Positions 1 through 9,246 of a stretch of DNA of 64,000 nt are shown here, one piece after another. The position numbers were made by a program, and so were the translations under genes. Source of the DNA: Apostichopus japonicus (lineage: Eukaryota; Echinodermata; Holothuroidea; Aspidochirotida; Stichopodidae); the NCBI RefSeq assembly GCF_037975245.1, contig NC_092567.1, forward strand, positions 25,224,876-25,288,875, written 5' to 3'. Below the pieces are notes generated by a model, which worked only from the letters and a program-made list of their open reading frames with translations, ran no database searches and was not told where the DNA came from. The number at the start of each line of letters is the position of its first letter. Positions within the stretch are counted from its first letter, which is position 1.

Positions 1-731
1 AACACTGCCAAAGAAGGGAAGTGAAGGATCAGGGGGGGGGGGTGGGCGATATGTTGTAGGAAATAACTTAAATGACAAACTTGCGTGGGCTCTACGTCAT
101 CCCAATGATTGTTACACCATTAGTAGTTTATTTATTTCTATTCAGCACGTACACAAGCTTGATAAAGAAATAATGATGGTGTCTCTACACATGCTCAAGT
201 AGTCACTTCATAGTGTAGGGTCTTTTCCGAAAATGGATAAACTATATAGCGATGGGATGTACATTATCCTAGCGGTGTAATGAACCCAAAACCATATTAA
301 CGACAAATTGTAATATATGTATAGCCCTGCTAAAACACGTCCCCTTTAAGAAGCTTTTAATATGGATTATCGACCTACGATATTAATATACCTGTGTTGA
401 TATTGCAGCCAGGGAATATCTATATATAAATATTTATATCACGTCTTTGGTTTAACCCTTTGTACGGTTGATTAGTGCCCGATTATTAGTCGAGATTCCT
501 AATGCAATAGGCCTAAGTACGGCTGGCCTAGGTCATTCCGCCTCGTGTAGAGAATCAATTATAAGGTTACTTTATCACACAATCTTTCATACATAAATAG
601 TTTATATCTTCATACAGGATATCACCGTTTGTACTTAATAATGAATTCTATTTATAGCACGATTACATCGTTATTCATTAATAATCATCTTGAATACCGT
701 ATCTGTCATTAAACCAAAGTACGTTCCATGC
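1..731. other. Non-coding flank, nothing recognised
   Basis: AT-rich sequence with no long open frame and no recognised repeat or RNA gene. A G homopolymer lies near position 40. It probably holds the upstream region of the TMEM86-like gene that follows, but no promoter element could be supported. Confidence 0.5.
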
Positions 732-740
732 ATGGTAAGT
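732..740 (+). promoter_or_regulatory. Candidate start codon and first donor site of the TMEM86-like gene
   Basis: An ATG at 732-734 is followed directly by a consensus donor GTAAGT at 735-740. The next exon begins at 1306 in phase 0, so joining gives Met directly before the conserved Val-Lys-Ser-x-Gly-Pro start of the family. Vertebrate TMEM86A also has only a few residues before this point. This is inference: another ATG at 728 is out of phase, and the true first exon could lie left of the window. Confidence 0.4.
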
Positions 741-1305
741 CCTTCCTGTTTGAATTTGTTACTGTGCGCTCAGCGTACCTATCAATACGCCCTGCAATCT
801 CCGTACCCTTCACCGAGTCTAAATGGCAGGCGCTTCAAGATTACAGCAGTTACGATGAATTTGATTTAGTAGGTTGGTAGAATTATAGATTACAAACTTG
901 GAAGGGGCAACGCTAACAAGTAAAACGGTTCTTTGACCTGAACAAGGGTACATGGGTTAGTTTGGGCAATTGTTTGAGCATATGGTGCGTCCACCACTAA
1001 TTGTTATGTTCAGAACGTTTCTACTATAAAGATGTACAGAAATACGGGTACGAAGTTGATTTGACAATGTTGCGCCTGACTTGAGACTGCTACTGAGAAC
1101 AACCCTCACATTAACACAAATCCTATAACTTGCCCCCTTTCGTCATTTTGTTTGCCTTGGACAATGGAGGAGGGGAATGGGGAGGGGAGGGGGGGGGGGG
1201 CGGGTAAGAGAGAGGGATGGTTTGGAGGTGTATACACAGTAGGCCAATACATCTTTGTACAGCATTTATTAAACGTGATTTGATTTATTTTTTTTTTCTT
1301 TGCAG

Positions 1306-2007
1306 GTCAAGTCGGTGGGACCACGTCTTCTACCTTTCTTTAAAACCAGTTTCTTGTTCTTCTTGTTGAAGCCGTATGAGAGCGGCCCGTCTGTCTATAG
1401 CGTGGTGGTTAAGTGTCTCCCTGTCATATGTCTATGCGGTTTTGTCATTACCTACATCCGGGGTGTTTCCATGCGCCAAAGATACTCACTTTGCATTTTG
1501 GCTGGATTGATCCTCTCCTGTTTTGGCGATGCGTGTTTAGTATTCTACAAACAGTATTTCATCCACGGACTACTTTTTTTCGCTCTAGCACATGTCCTCT
1601 ACATTGTCGCCTTTGGTGCACAACCATTGAAACTACCAGTAGCAATCATTTGTGGATTCTTCGCTGCTGGACTCTATGCGTTTCTTGTTCCTGGATTTAA
1701 AAATGAAATGGTTTGGCTATGTCTTATTTACGTTATATTGATATTCACTATGTTTTGGCGGGCCGTGGCTCGTATTCATCCGTTCGGTAATATGTGGACT
1801 TGGACGAAGATGTGCGCATGCATTGGCGCCCTCTTATTTCTTATATCAGACTTCTTCCTCGCTGTGGATAAGTTCCGTTTCGCTATTCCGTATCGCCATC
1901 AAATCGTCATGTCGACTTACTACTCAGCGCAACTTGGTATTGCTTTATCTGTGGTGGATATGTCACCGAAGCCGCAGAAATCCCTGGAAGATGACAAAAC
2001 GAAGTAG
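1306..2007 (+). CDS. TMEM86: TMEM86 / YhhN family membrane protein (lysoplasmalogenase-like), main and last exon
   Basis: The exon starts after a pyrimidine-rich acceptor ending in CAG at 1303-1305 and runs open for 233 codons to TAG at 2005-2007. It opens with VKSVGPRLLPFFKTS, the family N-terminus, and continues with about eight hydrophobic segments. Two family signatures are visible, Gly-Asp-Ala (CFGDACLVF, about a third of the way in) and SDFFLAVDKF near the C-terminus, followed by the conserved MSTYYSAQLGIAL. TMEM86 proteins are ER-type multispanning enzymes that cleave the vinyl-ether bond of lysoplasmalogens; that activity is known for the family and only inferred here. The length matches TMEM86A/B (about 230-240 aa). 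A short charged tail (KSLEDDKTK) ends the protein. Whether it is the A or B type was not resolved. Confidence 0.88.
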   Translation, partial: VKSVGPRLLPFFKTSFLFFLLKPYESGPSVYSVVVKCLPVICLCGFVITYIRGVSMRQRYSLCILAGLILSCFGDACLVFYKQYFIHGLLFFALAHVLYIVAFGAQPLKLPVAIICGFFAAGLYAFLVPGFKNEMVWLCLIYVILIFTMFWRAVARIHPFGNMWTWTKMCACIGALLFLISDFFLAVDKFRFAIPYRHQIVMSTYYSAQLGIALSVVDMSPKPQKSLEDDKTK

Positions 2008-2033
2008 ACTAAAAATTAATACATCGAAAGAGA

Positions 2034-2039
2034 AATAAA
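2034..2039 (+). terminator. Polyadenylation signal AATAAA of the TMEM86-like gene
   Basis: A canonical AATAAA lies 27 bases after the stop codon, followed by AT-rich sequence. It is the first signal downstream of the ORF and is a plausible end of the transcript. Confidence 0.55.
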
Positions 2040-3869
2040 ATCTACAAAATTGATGTAATATTTAATTGAGATATTTATTTTTGTCAGTAGTTATACATAC
2101 AAGGTATTTATAAAACTTGGATGCATTATTAAGTATTTTACCTTTGACGTAATGATGATCTCATAATGTACAGGGTAAAAAACGGGAGTCTTTGTAGTCG
2201 AGAATAACGTTTAGTAATAGTTCGGAGGTATTATTAAGTACTATTTGATACGGCAGCTGTTCAGAATAGGTTATAGGTTATAACAAGAGGAAGCTATGTC
2301 ATCATTGATGAGATTATATACAGTAATGTGAATATTTATTATGCAGACGATACAATGGAGAGTAATTTGTAGACAATAAATATTAATCTAATAGTTTGGG
2401 CCACAAAATATTCATTTCACCAATAATATTAACTTCATTTTTATTTCGTGGTTATATGAATAAGCTTATACAAATCGAAACGAAGATTGTTGGTATTTGG
2501 TTGTTCTTTGTATAGCCTAGGCTTATAAATCGCGCATGTAATATAAATGCTTGGTACTCTATATATTTATTAATAATAATAATAATTAATTATTAATTAA
2601 TAATAACCTGCTGGAAAGCGATGTAATGTAGGAAACTTTCAAATTATTTGCACCCTCTTCAAGAAAAAAAGTAAAATATTTGTCAATTTAGTTTGTTTGC
2701 ATACCGTACATCATGTGCTACGGTTTGTGCAATGTAAAAGGAAAGTTCACATGAAAATTTACTTTAGACGAAAATAAATTAAAATAAAATGGTTGCAAGC
2801 ATCGTGGTAAAATACATTGCAATTCCTACACAGCATTATCGAGAGTTTGATAATTACAATTGTTGCACCCTGTACCGTATAAGTTAACTTGCTGTTAAAC
2901 AGGTGTTATTCAAGTAAATGAGCACATGTACGTAACACTTCCCATATCAGCTTAAAGACCCTGTTTTATAATTTGCTGTTTATGAGCTAAAACTGTTTCT
3001 AATCGAAACTAGTCAACTTTCTGTGTTTTGTTTTTTTAGAAGAAAGCTCTCGATCTTCAACATGAACATGAGAACAGTAAGTCCCGTGTGGTGCTTTCTG
3101 CGCCTGCGTGCAAAGCTCAACTTACCTACCTCTGATCGTAGTATAGTATTTGGCTTTGGGATTTACGTACTGTTTTGTTCTTTGTATATCATAATAATAA
3201 CGTACTGTCGCTTAGATTCATTGTTATTCAAAACAAATATTGGAATTTGAAGCTTTCAATACCGGTTATAGGTCATAAGTATATTGCCGCCAACTACAGT
3301 ATATATGCAGTCGTAAAAATGACGAAATCTGATTTGAAGTATTTTTTTTTTCTGATCCTTCAAATGATCCATTTATAAATGATGGTTTGTGCGAGGGGAC
3401 AAGTAAATGTCCTAGTAAGCATAGGAGAATTTTTTTGGGATTGACGGTAACACGCCTGCTTTAAGTTGACTCATGGCTGACCATTATGTGACATTCTATC
3501 GGCCAGTCAGAAGGCTAAATTTAAACATGCTCAGCTATATACTGCAGCTTTAATATGTAACGAAACAACATTGCCAAAGACAGCAAACGCGTTCAATTAA
3601 ATTTTCAAAATACAAATCGTATTGACAATAGACAACAAGAAGATATAATGGTGACCATATTTGTAGTTTTAGCCTATTTTGAATGACATTTGCTTTGTCT
3701 TTATCTTGTAGTTAATCTTTGTTTTTGTTTGGTTATTTGATTTTGTAATCTACTATCATCATAATTTTCATAAGTTTTGTTTTTGATATTATTCAGGTAA
3801 TATTCTGCATTTTAACAGATATGAAGTGATTTTTCCTTAAAATGTCTCTATTCATCTCTAACCTCATGC
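2040..3869. other. AT-rich intergenic region without a recognised gene
   Basis: It contains a run of TAATAATAAT/TTAATTATTAATTAA near 2570-2605 and no coding signature on either strand. Open frames here are short and show no domain. Confidence 0.5.
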
Positions 3870-3960
3870 ACTTAGTTATGTGTAAAAGTTAGTTGGCCTG
3901 ACGTTTCGATCCTAGCAGGATCTTCTTCAGAGGCTCAGTTAGTTATGGCAGTAAGATGAC
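3870..3960 (-). mobile_element. 3' end fragment of a Penelope-like retroelement with hammerhead-like core
   Basis: On the minus strand this stretch matches the 3' end found at 15205-15270 (plus strand), including an identical block running through CTGAAGA, a GATCC/GGATC stem and GAAACGTC. In this copy the outer GCCT (complement of 3931-3934) pairs with AGGC (complement of 3896-3899), which completes a stem I for a hammerhead fold. No coding part of the element was recognised next to it, so it is a truncated copy. Confidence 0.55.
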
Positions 3961-4530
3961 TCGAGGTGTTCTTCAGCTGCAGTGCATATTGTGTTATCTT
4001 CTTTAAATCCTCATAGTTATTGATTGATTGGTTAATTAAGTAATACAGCCTTCCTCTCATTACACTTAATTTGCTGCTGTTTGTTGGGTATCGCTGTTTC
4101 TTATTGGTTGTGTATCGGCTTTGCTTCTCATAGCCGACGTCTCATTTTAATTTGTAAACTTCTTTTTTTAATTTTCAATTTTTTTTTTTGTCTTTGGTGT
4201 GTTGGCGCATATGTGTTTGTGAGCGGTTGGGTTATGTGTGATTAGGATTATGGGATAATGCCCCTTTTCACTACTATTTAGTATACAGAGATGGATTTCC
4301 AGTGACGTACGGTAGGTCGGGGATGCTTAGAGAGTGTAAACAAATCACTCGTCCCCGTCCCTACTCCCTACCCATGCATGGTAAATTAGTATATTCGTGA
4401 AGTTCAAAATCTACCAAAAAATAACGTCACCATTCTGTCTAAGACTGGCCACATAATTTGATGATGGCGCTGTTCTGCCACATACGACCTTTCTTTATTG
4501 TTGATGAGGTGATTTTCTCTGGTTCGTGTG

Positions 4531-4541
4531 TGTGTGTGTGT
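4531..4541. repeat. (TG)n microsatellite
   Basis: A short TG dinucleotide run just left of the hAT-like element that begins at 4660. Confidence 0.6.
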
Positions 4542-4659
4542 TATATTGGAGGAGATGCTTTTGGTTAATGCGATAAAAATAAATGGAAAAAGGAAACTCT
4601 TCTTGTCTTTATTTTTATGAGTTGAATTTGGTATTGTGTCCTTAATACTGTATATCGTT

Positions 4660-5928
4660 CAGGGACGTAGCTAAGGCCTGATGATTGGGGGGGTGTAGTG
4701 TCTGAAATTCCAACTGGATGGGTTTTGGAGCAAGAAAATTCCGACTGCTGCCTTGTACCCATCCCCCCACCACCCCCCCCCCCCCCCCGTACTACTCGTC
4801 AACATTAACATGTCGAACGCGCGCGTAGCGCGCGGAAAATTTTTTCGATACATTTGTACACAGGCCCTCACTTCACAAACTTATTAATCACTCTGGCTAA
4901 GCAAGTTAGCAACTGAGTAAAGTTATCTGCTTCTAGGCTACATAGACTACTAACTACAAAAGCTTAATGTAACAAAGGGGAAATTGTTTTGCAACAAATT
5001 ATATTCGACGACATAGTGAATTACCAAAAAATACAGTGCTTTTTACTAGCACGCTTAATATTGTTTTCTTGGGGGGGAGGGGGGCTATTTATCACTCACA
5101 TGAAAAACTTTCAATTGTGCGCTTCATTCCAACTGAGCATTCAGAATGAAGTGAACAATTAAACATTTTGCAGAAAAATGTTGAGTTGACGAGATATGAT
5201 AAGTTGTCAATTAAACATTTTGCAGAAAAATGTCCAATTGACGAGATAGGCTATGATAAGTAATTGACAATTAAACATTTTCAGAAATTTTTCAATTGCT
5301 CAGTTAAAGCAACTGAGCAATCCAACATTTTTCTGATTTTGATAAGATTTTATCTTGTTATCTAAACAATTTACTGAAAAATGTCAACTTATGGGGCAAA
5401 GTTTTTCTTATTGATGGCATTTTTAAGCTTCCGTAGATTAACATTGCGCGTTTTAATCGTATACCATACAATGTATATCCTGAACTTATTTGAAGCTAGC
5501 GCACAGGGTCAACCCAGCAAATAGCAAAATTAATACATGAATTAACCGAATTGAAGCTGGCGAACTTTGTACAGTAGTTCTATTAGAATTTTTTTTTTTT
5601 TTTAGAGTATTCAAAATCATACGAAGTTTTGTATGGTGGAGTATAAGGATCGCGAGATACAATTTCTCAATGTGACAAGGAAAACGTGGTAAATATCACT
5701 GATCAAAGGTCAATTTTGACCAAAAATTTTAGGTCAATCAAAAATTACAAGAATATGTGAAAATGAGAGTGCGACAGTCGGAAAATTAGAATGCGACAGT
5801 TGGAAAATTTAGAGTGCGACAGTCGGAAATTCCGACTGTGGCACTGAAATTTTCCAACTATCGTCAGTTTTACCAAGATTGGGGGGGTGAGACACCCCCC
5901 CCACACCCCCCCTCTAGCGACGTCCCTG
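4660..5928. mobile_element. Non-autonomous hAT-like DNA transposon (1269 bp), TSD ATATCGTT
   Basis: The ends are near-perfect inverted repeats: CAGGGACGTAGCTA at the left and the complement CAGGGACGTCGCTA at the right, one mismatch in 14. An exact 8-bp direct repeat ATATCGTT flanks the element at 4652-4659 and 5929-5936, the length typical of hAT insertions. No transposase frame is present. The interior carries degenerate tandem repeats: about 62-bp units around AATTAAACATTTTGCAGAAA at 5155-5300, and short units with GCGACAGTCGGAAA at 5770-5830. The right end has a G-run, then GACACCC and a C-run, a hairpin shared with the element at 7050-7719. Confidence 0.88.
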
Positions 5929-5936
5929 ATATCGTT

Positions 5937-7041
5937 GCATGGATTTGTTACAATCTGATAGTACCTTGCTGGGCATGAAAAGTATCCGAACTTTCCGACG
6001 AACTATGATCCACAAGGAACGACGGAATTAAGCATGATAACTGAAATATGGGAACTTACAGCTAGATAGGACGTGTTTTTTTTGGTTACTGTACTGGGCT
6101 TCACGGTTTATAATGAGCAGTCTATCGGTTACATTACCACACAAAATGCATGTTTCAAGATGTTCCTAACGGTCTAAGCTGGGTTTAAGGAGATGTGGGG
6201 AGGGGGGTGGTGGCGTTGGGAGCTAGGGACGCTACTGCGCTGTTATATAGCTCTGATCAGAATTAATCTACCGCGCGCTGTAAGCAGTTAGCCGCGCAAT
6301 ATATGCGCTTTCAAATACCACCGCACGTAACAGCGCGTGACCCGATAACTGCATAACCGTGTGAATTTTTACAAAAACCTCCAACGCTTTAGGTATCGGC
6401 GAGTTTCCCAATTCTGTGTAATCTAAACATACGTACTGTACGTAAACTCTCATTTCAAAAACTTGGTGCGTGGAGCCGGTCAACTTCTTTGGAAACTCGT
6501 AACATCACCGAGACCAAGGAAAATGGCGGTCACGTCAGTTAATACACAATAACAGAACCGTACTAAACGATAGGAGGATCCGTCACACACAAGAACAGAA
6601 CAACTCTTAGAACAGTAAGTTAACTTTATCTGACAGCCTTTTAAAAATGGTGAACAGCATAAGCCTAGACTAGGTCTCGCTTGCTTAAGTTCGCCAAGCA
6701 ATATTGCCCGTGTAACTCGGCTCTGTGTTAATAGTATACAGTACGAGAAAATACAGTAATCTCCCTACGTCAACTGAAAGTAACGGAAGTAAAGTATAAA
6801 AGGGGTTATAGGCAATGATGTAACTAACTATAAGCTAGTCTTAAACTTTGTTCAAATCGGCTTGTGCTGGTTTTTGTTATTTTGTGAAGTTTTGACATGA
6901 TATGACGTCAAAACTATGACTTATCTTTCATTTACCCGGCAATTAAAATACATAACATTAATTTTAAACGTTGGGTTTTCTGTATACATACCGTTGCTTT
7001 TCATGTTTTCTTCTTTTTAGTTTTACTTCTTACTATTTTAT
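5937..7041. other. Spacer between two hAT-like elements, no gene recognised
   Basis: No exon, repeat family or RNA gene was recognised. The small open frames on the minus strand (about 6268-6701) have no domain and no splice context. Confidence 0.45.
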
Positions 7042-7049
7042 GTTGTATT

Positions 7050-7719
7050 CAGGGGCGTAGCGAAGGTTTTTTTGTTGGGGGGGTGTGGAGAATTTGATTT
7101 GCCGACGGATCTGGAAGTGGTGACTGAAATGGGGAAGGGGTCTAAGGGGAGGGGGTGTCCCCCTCCCCTTTGGAAAATTTTTAGTTTTGAAACGTCCTTA
7201 GATGCAATCTGGTGCATATTTTAAGTCAAATTTGATTTGCCGACGGATCTGGAAGTGGTGACTGAAATGGGGGAGGGGTCTAAGGGTAGGGGGTGTCCCC
7301 CTCCCCTTTGGAAAATTTTTAGTTTTGAAAATTCCTTAGATGCAATCTGGTGCATATTTTAAGTCAAATTTGATTTGCCGACGGATCTGGAAGTGGTGAC
7401 TGAAATGGAGGAGGGGTCTAAGGGGAGGGGGTGTCCCCCTCCCTTTTGGAAAATTTTTAGTTTTGAAACGTCCTTAGATGCAATCTGGTGCATATTTTAA
7501 GTCAAATTTGATTTGCCGACGGATCTGGAAGTGGTGACTGAAATGGGGGAGGGGTCTCCTTTTCCTTCTCCTTTTCTCTATTCAGCTTTCCTTCTTTCTT
7601 CCCCTTCCGCTCTCTTCACCTTTTCTCATTTTGCCGACAGACCCAAAATTTGCCGACAGCGACCAAATTATTGGGGGGGTGTGACACCCCCCCCACACCC
7701 CCCGCTCGCTACGCCCCTG
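7050..7719. mobile_element. Non-autonomous hAT-like DNA transposon (670 bp), TSD GTTGTATT
   Basis: The left terminus CAGGGGCGTAGCGA and the right terminus TCGCTACGCCCCTG are exact inverted repeats over 14 bp. An exact 8-bp duplication GTTGTATT lies at 7042-7049 and 7720-7727. Most of the interior is a 138-bp tandem array. The right end has G-run, GTGTGACAC and C-run forming a hairpin like that of the 4660-5928 element, so the two belong to related families. No coding capacity was seen. Confidence 0.9.
7096..7555. repeat. 138-bp tandem repeat inside a hAT-like element
   Basis: Units begin with GATTTGCCGACGGATCTGG at 7096, 7234, 7372 and 7510, an exact 138-bp spacing. There are three full units and a partial fourth that breaks off into a T/C-rich stretch. 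Each unit contains GAGGGGTCTAAGG, a GGGGG...CCCCC hairpin and TTAGATGCAATCTGGTGCA. The last two motifs recur in the elements at 56728 and 57486. Confidence 0.9.
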
Positions 7720-7751
7720 GTTGTATTGCCCTGCGAGCACTGTAGTTTGAT

Positions 7752-8961
7752 CATGGGCGGCGATCCGTACTTCCGAGTGGGGGGGATATGACCTTGTTGA
7801 CTATCTAAGCGTAGCGCCACCATGAGTTGGCGCGAAGCGTACAAGAAAATTTTGGGATTTACAAACCCTCTAGATGGCCGGAAACGGCACTTGCCGAGGT
7901 TTCCAAGCGGCATATACCCAACTTTAAAATAGGGATTTCATGTCCGAAATATCTCATAATCAGGATCCAAAATACTTTTTTTTTAATTTCGGGTGTTATT
8001 TTGGGAAAATTGCCCCTGTCAATCTTGTTTCAGGCGCTACGTTAGAATGTTCGAGAGCTCTTTATATTATTCGATGAAGAAAATGGCCTCATGCTGGCTA
8101 TTATAGGCCTATACACATGCAATACACAATTACACATAGTTACATTCCTAGGTACCGATTGCTAGGGCATCCAGGTGAAACGTACGTGTATTAACAGGGG
8201 CGTCGGAAGCTATTTGGGATTGGTACGGAAGATCAGAGTGTGGCCATCTACCATAATTATCGGGGGGTGGGGGACGTTTGGAAGGTCAAACTACGCTACG
8301 CGCCACCATTGGTTGGCGCGTAGCGTAATGGAGAAAATTTTGAAAAAATGCCTCCCAGATTGCAGGAAATGGCACTTCCCGAGCTTTTCTTCTGTGCATT
8401 CTCCCTTGTCTGTTTTTGTACCCGATTAATCTTCTGAAACACATTTTGAAGTATGTTTTCATTTTGGTTCTTTATTTTTTGCCTTTTTTTCTTCTTAGTG
8501 CTACTTTTTTCTCCTTTTTTTTTGCGCCGTGAATATTGGTCCGGCGAACCGCTCCGACGCCCCTAATTAAGCATTACCCTGGTAACATGAGATTCTCAGC
8601 TGTTCGAGGGAACATGTACGTGTGTAGGCCTACTATAGGGCCTATATGAATACTATGAGGGTGCATATATGTACTATATCAATACCGTGGGCGCAATAAT
8701 ACATTTTGTTGTTATAGGGCCAATGAAGCCTACAGTCAACTATTCTTGCTTTATAAAGACTGTTTATTTGAAAAGATCGCACTGCGTTTATGGTATAGGC
8801 GAGAAATGAAGCTAAAAAGAGCCGTACATTCACGATGATGCATAAATGAAGGCATGAAAATATTCTTATTCCTGGCATTTGGTGGGGGGGGATATGGTGT
8901 ATTACATCCCCTCCACCCATTTTCATGGGGGGGATATATCCCCCCAGGATCGCCGCCCATG
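7752..8961. mobile_element. Non-autonomous hAT-like transposon copy A (1210 bp with a nested insertion), TSD AGTTTGAT
   Basis: The left end CATGGGCGGCGATCC is matched by GGATCGCCGCCCATG at the right end, 15 bp exact. The 8-bp duplication AGTTTGAT is exact at 7744-7751 and 8962-8969. A second copy of the same element lies inverted at 31837-32678. Comparing them shows that copy A carries a 371-bp extra element at 8195-8565. One copy of the shared hairpin module is at 7802-7902. No transposase is encoded. Confidence 0.9.
8195..8565. mobile_element. Small DNA transposon (371 bp) nested in the hAT-like element, 5-bp TSD ATTAA
   Basis: The left end is CAGGGGCGTCGG and the complement of the right end is TAGGGGCGTCGG, differing only at the outermost base. 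ATTAA flanks it at 8190-8194 and 8566-8570. The inverted sister copy at 31837-32678 has a single TTAAT (32234-32238 on the plus strand) at the same place, so it is a natural empty site. A long hairpin sits at 8291-8322: CGCTACGCGCCA pairs exactly with TGGCGCGTAGCG around an 8-base loop. The superfamily is unsettled: CAG...CTG-type ends suggest hAT, while TTAA could also suit other groups. Confidence 0.85.
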
Positions 8962-9246
8962 AGTTTGATCAAGTTAATAAAGTTATTCTTACTCTTATTT
9001 AAACCTCATAACCTACTGTATTTAAACTTGGTTTGTCCCAATGAATTTCCATTAAAAAAATGAAAATATAAAAGAATACTGTTATGCTTTTTGACATGTG
9101 ATTGAAAGTAATCAACTATAGTTGACTGGTAGGTAGCGAATGCGCGGTAGGCTAATAAAGCCTATACCCAGCTATTTCAGTAGATTCACTTGTCAAATGC
9201 GTTTCTCTTTTGTCGAATACTCGTTAGCTTTAACATTCAATCCAAC

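Noticed and set aside
8190-8570. piggyBac insertion at TTAA
   Set aside because: TTAA does flank the element, but its ends are CAGGGGCG-type rather than CCC-type and the duplication extends to ATTAA, so the superfamily was left open.
7513-9063. Several open frames of 70-115 codons within the hAT-like elements
   Set aside because: They are low-complexity translations of G/C-runs and inverted repeats and do not resemble a transposase.
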